Made by a program: the position numbers and the translations under genes. A stretch of DNA of 64,000 bases, taken from positions 72,425,601-72,489,600 of the forward strand of contig NC_088102.1 in the NCBI RefSeq assembly GCF_036370855.1, written 5' to 3'. Source of the stretch: Dromaius novaehollandiae (taxonomy: Eukaryota; Chordata; Aves; Casuariiformes; Dromaiidae). The notes under the pieces are model-generated. The model was given only the letters and a program-made list of their open reading frames with translations, did not search any database and was not told the origin of the DNA. Below are positions 1 through 12,180 of the stretch, piece by piece (the stretch's first letter is position 1; every line of letters begins with the position of its first letter).

Positions 1-139
1 GACCCTTGGCTGCGTGCAGTTGGGAGATGGCATGGCTATGCCCAGGGCCTCCCCACTGGGGCCTGCCCAGGCACAGATGGGGTACAAGAGTAGAGCTGGA
101 GTGCAGCACCCTCATGCCCTGAGGGCACCTCTAATACAG

Positions 140-3100
140 ATGCTGTGGAGCTCAGGCTGGTGAATGGAGGTGGTCCCTGTGCAGGCAGAGTGGAGGTGAA
201 GCTGCGGGGCCAGTGGGGAACGGTGGCAGATGACGTATGGGACATGGAGGATGCCGAGGTGGTGTGTCAGCAGCTGGGCTGTGGCTCAGCCAAAAACGCC
301 CATGACTCGACCCACTTTGGGAGAGCGTCTGGACCTATTCAACTGGCTCTTGTGGACTGTCGCGGGGATGAGTCTGCACTCTGGGAATGCACTGTCCCGG
401 GATGGGGGCCATACCCTGGCCGCCATGACTGGGATGTTGGTGTGGTCTGCCAAGGTAAGAGCCATGGGGTCCCTCCAGGCTGCCTCGCACTCAGGCCCCG
501 CTATGCCAGCACCAGGATTATGGGGGCAACCCACCTGCAAGCCCCCAGCGTGTTCCACAGACCCCCAAGAGACCCCAGACTCTCTCCTCCGGCAGGGTTT
601 GTGCGGCTGGTCGGCGGGGACAGCGCCTGCTCGGGCCGTGTGGAGGTCAGGCAGGGCCGAGGCTGGGCCACCCTCTGCAAGGCCCACGTGGACCTCAACA
701 CCGCCCACGTCATCTGCAAGGAGCTGGGTTGCGGAGCAGCTCTGGCCATCACTGGGGCGGCACGCTTTGGGGCAGGAGCTGGGCCCATCTGGGACGGGGG
801 CTTTGAGTGTGCAGGCAACGAATCCCTCCTGTCTGCCTGCGCCCGCAGGCTGCCCCATGGCCAGGGCTGCACCCACACCAGTGACGCTGCCATCATCTGC
901 TCCCGTAAGAGAGCAGGGCTCGAGGTAGAAGCTGCAGCGGGAGGCAGGGGAGACGGGCAGCAGGGACAGGAGTGCCCAGGGCAGGGACGGGGCAGGGAGG
1001 CTGCGGGCTGGCTTGTGGCAGCCCCCAGGGGTGCGGGAAGGCAGCGGGGTGTGGGAGGCAGAGGGCTGCCATGCCTGCATGCCCCCACCATTGCAGAGCA
1101 CGGGACATGAGGCCTTCATCTCCAGCGTCTTTTCTCCCTCCCAGCCTACACGGGCTTCAGGCTGGTGAACGGCAGCACAGAGTGCACAGGGCGGGTGGAG
1201 CTGGAGGCACGCGGCACCTGGGGCTCCCTCTGCGACGCCGGCTGGGACATGCCCGACGCCCAGGTGCTCTGCCACAACCTCGGCTGCGGCTTTGCTGCCT
1301 CTGTGCCCCGTGGAGGGTATTTTGGGACAGGGAGCAGCCCGCTGTGGCAGGACACTTTTCACTGCAGCGGGACTGAGTCCCACCTGGGAGAGTGCCCTGC
1401 CACGGTGCTGGGGACCCCCGCCTGCTCGCCGGACCACGCTGCCGCAGTCAATTGCTCAGGTGCGTGTGGGGCAGGTGGTGCCAGCCACAAGGGCTTCCTG
1501 GGGGGAGGGGACCCAGCACCCCAAAAAGGAAGGGTACCCCACTCCCCCTACTGCCACCAGGAGCTGTGGGGCACAGGGCCCATGTGGGGAAGCAGCGCCA
1601 TGTCAGGGCAGGAGGAGGGCTGAGCCCAGGCATAGGGCAGCAGGCACATGGGCAGGAGGAGGGCAGTGGGGCCATGCTGTCCCCCAGCATCCTGTGGGAC
1701 TCCTTGGCACCCCACGGTCCCCAAAGAGCCTCAGGACATCTGCCCTCTGTGCGGGGACAGGTGGCACGGAACCCCTGCGGCTAGTGGATGGGGAGAGCCG
1801 CTGTGACGGGCGCCTGGAGGTGGCCCTGGGTGGGGCCTGGGGCCGAGTCCTGGCACAGCAGTGGGATGCCAGCAGTGCCAGCGTGGTGTGCCGGCAGCTC
1901 CGGTGCGGCACGGTGCAGAAGGCCTATGCTGCCCCAGTGCTGGGGCCAGGCTCGAGCCCCCTGGGGCTGAGCGGGCTCCGGTGTGTGGGCACGGAGGCTC
2001 GCCTGGCCCAGTGCAACTCCACGCTGCCCAGCGCCGTGCCGCCGGACCATGCCGAGGAAGCGGCAGTTGTGTGCTCGGGTGAGTGTGCCGGGAAGGGCCC
2101 CGGGGCACTGTGGGGGCCCGAGCAGCTGCCCCATCCCAGGCTGTCTCTGGCTGCAGGGAGCCAGCGCGTCCGGCTGGTGAGTGGCCCTGGGCGCTGTGCT
2201 GGGAGAGTGGAGGTCTACGTGCAGGGGACCTGGAGCCGCGTCTGCGAGGACACCTGGGACCTGTGGGACGCCGCTGTCGTCTGCCACCAGTTGGGCTGCG
2301 GCGAGGTCCTGGCAGTGCCCGGCTCGGCCCGCTACGGCCGGGGCTCGGGGCCAGTGTGGCTGGGTGCTGGCGCCTGCTCCAGGGCCGAGGCGACACTCTG
2401 GGAATGCCCAGCCCCGGCACCAGCCCCAGCCCTGGCCCCGGGGCAGCGTGGCTGTAAGAAGGGTGCTGGTGCGGCAGCCATCTGCTCAGGTCAGCACCGC
2501 GCTCCACCAGGGCCAGGGCCAGCGGGGCTGTGGGACCGGTTGTGGCATCAGCCCTCCCGACCGGCCTCCCTGCCCACCTCCCCACACCCTGGGCAGTCCG
2601 GGGAGTGAGACGGCACCTTCGCCCCACTGCCCTGCCGTGTCCACTCCTTAGAATGCTTCTCATGGTGACCCGGGGAGGTGGGCGGAGTGGCCGGGACAGC
2701 AGGGGTGTTGCCCAGCCCCGCCTGAGCTGTGCCTACGCCCCCATGCTGCCCCCTTGCAGAGCTCACAGCCCTGCGGCTGGCAGGCGGCAGCAGCTGCACC
2801 GGGCGCCTGGAGGTCTTCTACAATGGGACGTGGGGCAGTGTGTGCGCCAACGGCACCAGCCCTGCCACAGCCGCTGTGGTGTGCCAGCAGCTGGGCTGTG
2901 GGGCTGGGGGCCGGCTGTCACCTACACCCACAACCACACAGGGCTCAGGCCCCGCGTGGCTGGCCTGGGTGCAGTGCGAGCTGGGGGCCGACTCCCTCTG
3001 GCACTGCCCCTCGGCACCCTGGCAGCTGCAGCCCTGTGACTCCCCTGGGGACACCCACATCTTGTGCGACAGGGAGCCTGGAGGTACCAGAGCAACTCCC

Positions 3101-4974
3101 ACATCAGCCACAGCAACCAGCTGTCCAGATGGCACAGCCTGCACAGGTAGCTCTGCCTGCACAGGGCAGCGCGGTGGCCCCAGGGATCCTCCAGCTCGGG
3201 GTGGTGCAGCCTCTCTGTCCCACCAGCCACTCCCCTGCATCCCGCTGTGCGTCCACAGTGATGCAGCATGGGATATGGCCAGACTCCCTCCAGCCGTGCA
3301 GCTCGTGTCGGTGTCGTCGCAGGTGCTCACAGGACCCACGCAGCAGGGGCTGGATCCATGCCAGTGCCCACCATGCTCTGCATCGTCCTGGGCACCCTGC
3401 TCTGCCTGGCCCTGGGGACCCTCGCTGTGCAGGCATGGCGTGCCATGGCTCAGCACAGAGGTGGGTTGTGCCGGTGGTCTCTGGGGCTGAAGCTACTAGG
3501 ACGAGGCGTCAGGGCAGAGCCAGTCAGGGCTGGGGGCTGCTGATGGCCCTGGGGACTGCCTGGCCATGGGGCAGCCTGGCTGCACAGGCTGGGGGCAGGC
3601 GTGGCAGTGGAAGCCAGGAGGCCAGTGCTGAGCGAAGGCAGGACCCGGCGCAGCACAGAGGCCAGGCAGGGGCACCAGAGCTGCTCGGAGGATGGGGCAG
3701 AGCAGTGGGGCTGTGCCACAGGGTTATCAAGGTCACAGCTGGTGACCCCCACCATCCCATGTGCTGCTCCCACAGCCTGGGGTTATGGCTGCCCTTGCTT
3801 TCCAGGCCCTGGCAGAGCCATGGACGCAATCTCTGAGGCTGTCTATGAGGAGCTCGACTACACTCTGATGCCGGAGTACCAGGAGGTGCCCAGTGGCTCA
3901 GGTGCATGCACCCTGACTCCCGTGCTCAGGCCAGCCCAGCCCGGTGCCTCTTCCTGGGGAGGGAGGTCTCTGCACTGAGACCCCCACGCACCCATTGCTG
4001 CAGCAGCCGGGCTGAGAGCCCGGCCACGTGCTGACCATGGGAAGCTGCAGAGCAGGGCTGTATCCTGACCCCTCACAGTCCCCGCTGTGTGGCGAGGCTG
4101 TCCTGCCCAGGGTGCTGGCCAGCCTTTGAGGCTGGGAAGCCTCCCCTAATGCCCCATCGCGCAGGCTCGCCTTCAGATGGCTCAGTGACAAAGCTCTCGT
4201 ATTACACCAGTGACAGTGTGGAGGCCAGCAGCCCCACGACAGCAGCAAGTACAGGGCTGGGGTGCAGAGCCGCAGCCCTCGCGCCGCAGCCGGTGCCAGC
4301 AGGGGACTCACATCGTGCCTGGGCAGCATGGCCACGTGGCGCTCAGTTATTTTCTGGGCCGGCACTCAAAGCTGGGGCCGCACCTCCTGGCTGCTGACTC
4401 CATCCGAGAGCTGGCATCCCAATGCAGCTGGCCCCCATGTCGGTACCCGCAGCTCCGTGGCCAGTGGGGGCTGGCACTACACGACCCCTGCCCTGGAACT
4501 TCATTTCACTGCCCTGTCTGTCGCAGACACCCCTGCACTGCCCAGACACGACCCCTTGGACGGGTACGACGATGCCACGGCCGTACTGCACCTGGGAGAG
4601 GTCGCTGCTCCGGGGCCGAGCGAAAGCGATGGAGATGTCTCAGAGGTGGCAGCACTGGGAGGTAAGAGGTGCCGCAGCCCACACAGCAGCACTGCCCTTC
4701 CCAGCGCTGTGCCATCCCGCTGGGAGAGGTGGCTCCCCCGTGCTCTACCACGGTGGTGGGCAGTGCCTGGGCACAGGGGGAGCCCTGGCCCTGGCCTGGC
4801 AGCCGGGGGATGAAACGGCCCCTAGAGGCACCAGCCATGCTGTCCCCAGTGCGGAGTCCATCCTCGCTGAGCCACTTGGATCTGCCGGGAGCTGCGACAG
4901 ATGCACCAGCCTCAGCACCCCGGGATGCGGGCTATGACGATGTTGGTGCCAGCGGCCCCGGGACATTGCTGTGA
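140..4974 (+). CDS. WC1-like SRCR receptor, gene A (5' end outside window)
   Basis: Type I membrane receptor of the CD163/WC1 group-B SRCR family; the promoter, signal peptide and SRCR1 lie before base 1. Exons seen: SRCR2 140-454, SRCR3 596-904, SRCR4 1145-1459, SRCR5 1761-2078, SRCR6 2157-2489, SRCR7 plus stalk 2760-3146, transmembrane 3323-3460, tail 3806-3901, 4165-4248, 4527-4661, 4850-4974 (TGA). All introns are GT-AG and phase 1, and every internal exon is a multiple of 3. The SRCR domains keep the RLV.G...C.GRVEV and VVC.QLGCG cores. The membrane span is MLCIVLGTLLCLALGTL. The tail carries YEELDYTL, DGYDDA and a final GYDDVG, as in mammalian WC1. No disabling change is seen, so it is probably functional. 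The third tail exon is 2 codons longer than in C and D. Family identity is firm; orthology to one named gene is not claimed. Confidence 0.88.
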
Positions 4975-5209
4975 GGACGGCAGGGCCACACTGCAGCAGT
5001 CCCTGAGGACACGCGTGGTGCCATGGAGCTCTGCCCCCACGCAGCCACAGGTCAGCCACGGCAGGCATCGTCTGTCTCATTAACTGCCCACTTGGGCCGG
5101 CCAGAGACTATGGGCACCATGGAGATATGCCTCCATCATCCCTCCCACGCAGCCCTCCAGGCGCTGCCTGAGTTTGTCTGTGCTTCCACTGTGCATTTCT
5201 CTCTTTTCT

Positions 5210-5219
5210 ATTAAATAAA
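5210..5219 (+). promoter_or_regulatory. Polyadenylation signal of gene A
   Basis: Overlapping ATTAAA (5210-5215) and AATAAA (5214-5219) lie about 235 nt after the stop codon of gene A, just after a pyrimidine tract that is conserved at the same place behind genes C, D and E. Confidence 0.75.
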
Positions 5220-5817
5220 AATACAAATAAAAGAATATTTGGAGCCTTGGCCCCAAGGTGAAGGCTTTGGGCACATTGCCGTATCACCAGGGGTGGCTGG
5301 GGCAGAAACGGAGCATGTCCTGCTCAGCGTGAGCCCTGTTGCACAGAGACAGGAACTCTCCTGCCGGCCTTGCACGGCTCCAGTTAATCACTGTTGCTGC
5401 TGTGGGTCTTTTGCCCACGCTATCCTACACGGGGATGTTGCCCTGCACAGGGCCCCAGCTACTGTGACCCACACCTGCCCCAGAGCAGCGCGGCACCAGC
5501 TTGACATTCACCACTGCTGGTGGTGCACACTGCCCATGTCAGGGACTGCCATAGAGCGAGTGCTGCTCTGTGGAAAGAGCCAAGCATGGGCAGCGCCGCC
5601 CGATGCAGCAGTGGTGGAGCAGCTGGCAGGCTTCCTCTCCTCACTGGAGGTTTCCCTTGCTGTAAGGCAGGCCTGCAGCCCAAACACAAGGGCAGGACAA
5701 CAGTGTGACAAGTGGAGATGTCTTGGAGGGAGGCTATGGTCTGCCTTCCTGCCTGCCAACAAGCAAAGCCCCCATCTGGGAGAGCAGGGCAGATGCTTTG
5801 TCTCCTTGATTGGGGGC
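5220..5817. other. 3' flanking module of gene A, no gene seen
   Basis: This stretch recurs after B, C, D and E (10571-11073, 23416-24007, 41437-42033, 55657-56169), so it belongs to the duplicated unit. A + strand frame around 5580-5700 stays open in four of the five copies but is out of frame after C, so coding is not supported. Confidence 0.5.
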
Positions 5818-6285
5818 ATCACTGGGCACCAGTGAAAAGAGTCTGGCCCCATCCTCTTCACACACTCCCTTCACATAGTTATACTAATCAATAAAAATCC
5901 CCCCACTCAGGCTTCTCTTCTCCACCATGAACAGGCCCAGCTCTCTCAGCCTTTCCTCGCATGACACATGCTCTCGTCCCTTCAGCATCTTTGGAGCCCT
6001 TTGCTGCACTCGCTCCAGGAGCTCCATGTCTCTCTCATCTTGAGGAGCCCAGAACTGCACATAGCACTCCAGACGTGGCCTCCCCAGGGCTCAGCAGAGG
6101 CACAGGATCACCTCCCTCCACCTGCTGACAACACTCTGCCTAATGCAGCCCAGCATACCCTTGGCCTTCTTGGCCACAAGGGCACAGTGCTGGCTCACAG
6201 TCAGCTTGCTGTCCACCAGGCCTCCCAGGTCCTTCTCTGCACGGCTGCTTTCCAGCAGGTCAGCCACCACCCTCTACTGCATGGA
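5818..6285 (-). mobile_element. CR1 LINE fragment
   Basis: Reads on the + strand as the reverse complement of the CR1 3' region, including the well-known stretches GGGCACC(A/C)CTGAAAAG, CTCTCAGCCTTTCCT and GGAGCTCCATGTCTCTC. Only the last part of the reverse transcriptase and the region after it remain. The right end stops abruptly where the displaced tail exon of pseudogene B begins. Confidence 0.85.
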
Positions 6286-6548
6286 CAGACACTCCTGCCC
6301 TGCCCAGGGACTACATCCTAGATGGGTACAATGATGCCGTGGCCACGCTGCACCCCGGAGCGGCCCCCGGTCAGGGGCCGAGCAAGGAAGGTCTCCGAGG
6401 CAGCAGGGCTGGGAGGTAAGAGGCACCACAGCCTGCGTGGCAGTGCTGCTGTTCCCAGCACCGTGCCTTCCCATCAGGAGAGGCAGCTCCCCCATACTGT
6501 GGGGCTAACCACCCTGATCATCTCCCCACACCCTGAGCAGTCCTGGGC

Positions 6549-6562
6549 GGGGGGGGGGGGGG
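6549..6562. repeat. G homopolymer, 14 nt
   Basis: An unbroken run of 14 G close to the junction where a tail intron meets the SRCR6-7 intron in pseudogene B. Other copies lack it at the matching site. Its length may be an assembly or polymerase artefact. Confidence 0.8.
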
Positions 6563-7974
6563 AGAGCACCTTTGCCCCACTGCCTCGAGGTGTCCGCTCC
6601 TTGGGGTGCTTCTCTTAGTGCCCCAGGGAGGTGGGCGGAGTGGCCAGGACAGTGGCGGTGTCTGCCCACGCCCGCCTGAGCCGTGCACCTGCACCATGCT
6701 GCCCCCTTGCAGAGCTCACAGTCCTGCAGCTGGCGGGCGGCAGCAGCTGCACCGAGCGCCTGGAGGTCTTCCACAACGGGACGTGGGGCAGCGTGTGCGC
6801 CAACGTCACCAGCCTCGCCACAGCTGCTGTGGTGTGCCGGCAGTGGGGCTGAAGGGCCACAGGCCGGCTGGCATCTGCCCCCGCAGGCACACAGGGCTTG
6901 GGCCCCGCATGGCTGGCCTGGGTGCAGTGTGGGCTGGGGACCGACTCCCTCTGGCACTGCCCCTCGGCACCCTGGCACCTGCAGCCCTGCGACTCCCTCG
7001 GGGATATTCACACCATGTGTGATGGGGAGCCTGGCGGCACCAGAGGGACTCCCACATCAGCCATGGCAACCAGCCGCCCAGATGGCACAGACGGCATAGG
7101 TACCTCTTCCCGCGCAGAGCAGCACGGTGGCCCCCGGGACCCTCCAGCTCCGGCCAGCGCAGCCCAGTGGAGGGGGAGCAGCTCTGGCAAGGAGATCCCA
7201 GCTGCCTGGGCACTGATACCCCTCGGCCTCATGCAGGGGTTGGCCCCCAGGCACAGGGGTGCCCTCCTTGGCCTCCCTGTCCCTCCTGCCACTCCTCTGC
7301 ACCCCCCGTGCATCCACAGTGATGCAGGATGGGACAGGGTCCTCAGCCTCCCTCCAGCTCTGCCGCGTGTTGGTGTCGTTGCAGGTGCCCACAGGAGCCC
7401 CACAGCGGGTGCTGGGGCCATGGCAGTGCCCGTCATCCTCTGCATCATCCTGGGGACCCTACTCCGCCTGGCCCTGGGGGCCCTCGCCGTGCAGGCAAGG
7501 CGCGCCATGGCTCGGCACAGAGGTAGGTCGTGCCGGGGGTCTCTGGGGCTGAAGCTACCAGGAGGAGGCGCCAGGGCAGAGCCAGTCAGGGCTGGGGGCT
7601 GCTGATGGTTCCTGGGACTGCCTGGCCATGGGGCGGCCCAGCTGCACAGGCTGGAGGTGGGTGTGGCAGTAGAGGCCCGGAGGCCAGTGCCGAGCAGGGG
7701 CAGGACCCAGCGCAGCACGAGGGTCAGGCAGGGGTGCCAGAGCCACTCGGTGGATGGGGCAGAGCAGTGGAGCTGGGCCACAGGGTTATCGCGGGCACAG
7801 CTGGTGACCCCCACCATCCCACATTCTGTGCCCACGGCCTGGGGTTACGGCTGCCCTTGCTTTCTAGGCCCTGGCAGAGCCACGGATGCAATCTCTGAGG
7901 CCATCTATGAGGAGCTCGACTACACCCTGACACCGGAGTACCAGGAGGTGCCCAGTGTCTCAGGTGCATGCACC

Positions 7975-8265
7975 CTGGGACAGGAGCTTCAAGTGTTCAG
8001 GCAACGAATCTCTCCTGTCTGCCTGCACCCACAGACTGCCCCATGGCCAGGGCCACACACTCAGCACCGATGCCAGTGTTGTCTGCTCTCATAAGAGCAC
8101 GGAGCACGGGGAAAAGGCTGCAGAGGGAGGCACTGGGAGACGGGCAGTGGGGACAGGGGTGCCCTGGGCAGGGACGGGGCATGGAGGCTGTGGGCTGGCT
8201 TGTGGCACCCCCCAGGGGTGTGGGGAGGCAGAGGGATGCGGGAGGCAGAGGGCTGCAATGGCCTG
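7975..8265 (+). pseudogene. SRCR3 3'-end remnant inside a tail intron of B
   Basis: From about 7985 the intron after the YEEL exon matches the 3' third of the SRCR3 exon (core GNESLLSAC, RLPHGQG), its donor region and about 160 nt of the intron beyond. It cannot form a whole domain. The same insertion sits at the same place in gene E. Confidence 0.75.
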
Positions 8266-10556
8266 GCAGGCCATGACTCCCAACAGCCCCTCCCTGGCCA
8301 GCCCGGCTCAGCCCAGTGCCTCTCCGTGGGGAGGGAGGTCCCTGTACTGAGGCCCCCACGCACCCGCTGCAGCAGCTGGGCTGGGAGCCCGGCCACGTGC
8401 AGGCCGTGGGGAGCTGCAGCGCAGAGGCATCTCCTGGCCCTCCACAGTCACCGCTGTGTGGCAAGGCTGTCCTGCCCAGGGTGCTGGCCAGGCCATGGGT
8501 CCAGGCAGCCTCCCCTAACGCCCCATCCTCCAGGCTCCCCGTCGGAGGGCTCAGTGATGAAGCTGCCATATTGCACCGTCCACAATGTGGAGGCCACCAG
8601 CCCCGGGACAGCAGCAGGTACGGGGCCGGGGCGCAGGACCGTGCTGCCGTGTGCCCAGAGTTGCAGCCCTCTGAGGCAGCTGGTGCCAGCAGGGGCCTCA
8701 CATGGTGCCTTGGCAGCATGGCCATGTGGCCCTCGGTTATTTTCTGGCCTGGCACTTGTGGCTGGGGACAAGTCTTGGGGCTACTGGCTCCATTCGAGAG
8801 CTGGCAGCCCCATGCAGCAGGCCCCAACGTTGGCACCCCCAGTTCCACAGCCAGTGGGGGCTGGCACAACGCGGCCCCTGCCCCCGCCTTTGTTTCACTG
8901 ACCATCTGTCGCAGACAACCCTGCCCAGGCACGACCTCCCAGATGGGTACAATGATGCCGCGGCCACGCTGCGCCCTGGAGTGGCCCCTGCTCAGGGGCC
9001 GAGCAAGGAAGGTGTCTCCGAGGCAGCAGGGCTGGGAGGTAAGAGGCACCACAGCCTGCGTGGCAGTGCTGCTGTTCCCAGCACCGTGCCATCCCACCAG
9101 GAGAGGCAGCTTCCCCGCGCTGTGCCGCAGTGGTGGGCAGCGTGTGGGCATGGGGGGGATCCCCAGGCGGGTCCTGGCAGCCAGGGGATGAAACAGCCAC
9201 TACAGAAACTGGCCTTGCTGACCCCAGTGGTGAGCCCACCCTCGCTGAGCCACCTGGAGCTGCCGGGAGCTGTGACAAATGCCCTAGCCTCAGCGCCTGG
9301 GGACATGGGCTACGGTGACGTTGGCGTCAGCAGCCCCGGGACATCGCTGTGAGCACGATGGGGCCACGCTGCAGCAGTCCCTGGGGATGCACGTGGTGCC
9401 ATGGGGCTCTGCCCCCACGCAGCCACAGCCCAGCCTCGGAGGGCGTTGGCTGCCTGATTGACCACCCACTCAGGCCTGCCAGGGCCTACGGGCACTGTGG
9501 AGATCTGCCTCCATCATCCCGCCAACACAGCCCTCTGGCCATGCCAGACTTTGTGTGTCCTTCCACTGTGCATTTCTCTCTTTTCTATTGTTCTCATGGC
9601 CGGGGCACAGGGCCATGCTGCCACGTGCCCGGAGGTGCAGCCCTCTGATGCAGCTGGTGGTCTCACGTGGTGCCTGGGCAGCATGGCCATGTGGCCCTCG
9701 GTTATTTTCTGGCCTGGCATTCATGGCTGAGGACTAGCCTCAGGGCTGCTGGCTCCATCCGAGAGCTGGCAGCCCCACACAGTGGGCCCCAACATCGGCA
9801 GCCCCAGGTCCATGGCCAGTGGGGGCTGGCACAACGCAATGCCTGCCCCAGCCTGGGTTTCACTGTCCTGTCTGTTGCAGACACCCCTGCACTGCTCTGG
9901 CACAACCCTCCCCAAACGGGTACGGTGATGCTGCGGCCGTGGTGTACTCAGGAGAGGCCACTGCTCCAGGACTGAGCAACGGAGATGTCTCCGAGCCGGC
10001 GGCACTGGGAGGTAAGAGGCGCCGCAGCCCACACAGCAGCGCTGCTGTTCCCAGCACCGTGCTGTCTGGCCGGGAGAGGTGGCTCCCCTGTGCACTTCCG
10101 CGGCAGTGTGCAGTGCCTGGGCACAAGTGGAGCCCCGGGCCTGGACCTGGCAGACGGGGGATAAAACGGCCCCTAGAGGTACCAGCCATGCTGTCTGCAG
10201 AGGGGAGCCGGCCCTCGCTGAGCCAGCCAGAGCTGCCGGGAGCCGCGACAGATGCACCAGCTTCAGCGCCCCAAGACATGGGCTACGACGATGTTGGTGT
10301 CAGCGGCCCCGGGACGTTGCTATGAGGATGGCAGGGCCACACTGCAGCAGTCCCTGAGGACACGCGTGGTGCCATGGGGATCTGCCCCCACGCAGCCACA
10401 GGCCAGCCACAGCGGGCATCGCCTGTCTCATTAACCGCCCACTTGGGCCGGCCAGGGACTATGGGCACCATGGAGATGGGCCTCCATCATCCCTCCTGCA
10501 CAGCCCTCCAGGCGCTGCCTGAGTTTGTGCTTCCACTGTGCATTTCTCTCTCTTCT

Positions 10557-10570
10557 ATTAAAAAAATAAA
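10557..10570 (+). promoter_or_regulatory. Polyadenylation signal behind pseudogene B
   Basis: ATTAAA (10557-10562) and AATAAA (10565-10570) after the second copy of the last tail exon. The first copy (stop at 9352) has no such hexamer in its 3' flank. Confidence 0.65.
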
Positions 10571-11073
10571 AAAATGTTTGCAGCCTCGGCCCCAAGGTGA
10601 GGCCTTTGGGCACATTGCCGTATCCCGGGGGTGGCTGGGGTGGACACGGAGCACGTTCTGCTCAGCGTGAGCTCTGTTGCACGGACCAGTTACTCTCCTG
10701 CCGGCCTCACACGGCTCCAGTTAATCGCTGTTGCTGCTGCGGGTGTTTTGTCCGCACTGTCCTAAGCTGAGATGCCTCCCTACATGGCACCCTGGCTGCT
10801 GTGGCCTGCACCCGCCCCAGAGCAGCGCTGCACCAGGATGACATTCTCCATCGCTGGTGGTGCACACTGCCCACGTCAGAGACTGCCACAGAGCAAGTGC
10901 TGCTCTGCGGAAAGAGCCAAGCATTGGCAGTGAGGCCCGATGCAGCACTGGTGGAGCAGCTGATAGGCTTCCTCTCCTCGCTGGAGGTTTCCCTTGCTGT
11001 AAGGCAGGCCTGCAGCCCAAACACAAGGGCAGGACAATAGTGTGACAAGTGGAGATGTCTTGGAGGGAGGTTA
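10571..11073. other. 3' flanking module of B, no gene seen
   Basis: Copy of the module behind gene A, closest to the one behind gene E: both end in the same join to CR1 (GACACATATTCCTGTCCC, near 11074 and 56170). Confidence 0.5.
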
Positions 11074-11961
11074 TGACACATATTCCTGTCCCTTCAGCAT
11101 CTTAGGAGCCCTTTACTGCACTCACTCCAGGAGCTCCATGTCTCTCTTGTCTTGAGGAGCCCAGAACTGCACACAGCACTCCAGACGTGGCCTCCCCAGG
11201 GCTCAGTAGAGGCACAGGATCACCTCCCTCCACCTGCTGACAACACTCTGCCTAATGCAGCCCAGCATACCCTTGGCCTTCTTGGCCACAAGGGCACGGT
11301 ACTGGCTCACGGTCAGCTTGTTGTCCACCAGGCCTCCCAGGTCCTTCTCTGCACGGCCACTTTCCAGCAGGTCAGCCACCACCCTCTACTGCTGCAGTGG
11401 GTATTCCTCCCCAGGGGCAGGCCTCTGCACTTCCCTTGATTCAGCTTCATGAGGTTCCCCTCTGCCCATCTCCCCAGACTGTCGAGCTCCCTCGGAAGGG
11501 CAGCACAGCCCCCTGGGCTATCAGCCACTCCTCCTGGTTTTTGATCATCAGCACACTTGCTGTGGGTGCACTCTGTCCCTTCGTCCACGTCACTGAGGAA
11601 GAAGATGAACAGTACTGCACCCAGCAGGGACCCCTGGCAGACACCGCTAGCTTGCTAGCTACAGGCCTCCAACGAGACTTTGTGCTGCTCATCACAACTC
11701 TCTGAGCTCTGCCAGACAGCCAGTTTTAAGCCACCTCACTGTCTGCTCCTCTAACCCACACTTCCTCAGCTTGCCTGTGAGGATGTGATGGGAGACAGTG
11801 TCAAAAGCCTTGCTCAAGTCAAGGGAGACAACTTGCCCTGCTCTCCCCTCATCTACCCAGCCAGGCATCCCATCCTAGAAGGCTGTCATGCTGCTTAATC
11901 CCTGCTTGCTGTCTTTCACATCCCTCAACACATTAAACTCCAAATGGGCCTTGACCTTTCG
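11074..11961 (-). mobile_element. CR1 LINE fragment, reverse transcriptase part
   Basis: Antisense CR1 covering the C-terminal half of the reverse transcriptase. The minus strand near 11313-11588 reads DEGTECTHSKCADD and EGNLMKLNQGKCR, where intact CR1 has FADD. It has an internal join near 11890-11905 and is fused at about 11962 to the NLRP3-like NACHT fragment. Confidence 0.85.
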
Positions 11962-12180
11962 ACAAGCACCACACACCACTGTGCTACTGGGAGCTATGGA
12001 GATGGGAAAGACAATGACAAGGAGGAAGATCACCGTGGAGTGGGCAGGAGCAGTCCTTTATACACAGTTTGACTATGTTTTCTACCTCAACTGGAAAGAA
12101 ATCAGCCCCACTACAGCAGGGAGTGCAGCACACTTGATTTCCAAGCTCTGTCATTGCCCCTACTTGGACTCTTCCATCTG
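11962..12180 (+). pseudogene. NLRP3-like NACHT fragment 1
   Basis: The + frame reads the start of a NACHT domain of the NLRP family: TTVLLGAMEMGKT, then WAGAVLYTQFDYVFYLNW. Human NLRP3 has GAAGIGKT and DWASGTLYQ..FDYLFY at the same places. The P-loop glycine and alanine are altered here (GAME), unlike the other three copies. Homology ends after about 70 residues near CHCPYLDSSI, and no Walker B is found. It is a relic fragment, not a gene. Confidence 0.75.

Larger units (their letters stand above)
6281..10570 (+). pseudogene. WC1-like pseudogene B (rearranged 3' fragment)
   Basis: A broken receptor copy without promoter, signal peptide or SRCR1-6. It opens with an out-of-order third tail exon (about 6289-6415), whose downstream intron runs into the SRCR6-7 intron near 6500. 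SRCR7 follows (6713-7099), then transmembrane exon 7385-7522 and tail exons 7868-7963 and 8534-8617. The last two tail exons occur twice: 8915-9038 with 9228-9352, and 9881-10011 with 10201-10325. SRCR7 has an in-frame TGA at 6850-6852 where the fourth cysteine should be. The third tail exon is 5 nt short in the first copy and 2 nt long in the second, both frame-shifting and both shared with gene E. ATTAAA and AATAAA at 10557-10570 remain. A spliced transcript is possible, but a receptor is not. Confidence 0.85.

Noticed and set aside
286-1437. Long minus-strand open frames opposite SRCR exons (also 1731-2663, 16956-18044, 36237-37208)
   Set aside because: They mirror the GC-rich receptor exons, contain no known domain, cross the splice sites of the + strand genes and recur only because the exons recur.
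5580-5760. A conserved small gene behind each receptor gene
   Set aside because: The frame (AVVEQLAGFLSSLEVSLAV) is open in four copies but shifted behind gene C, lacks a start and splice context, and is explained by recent duplication.
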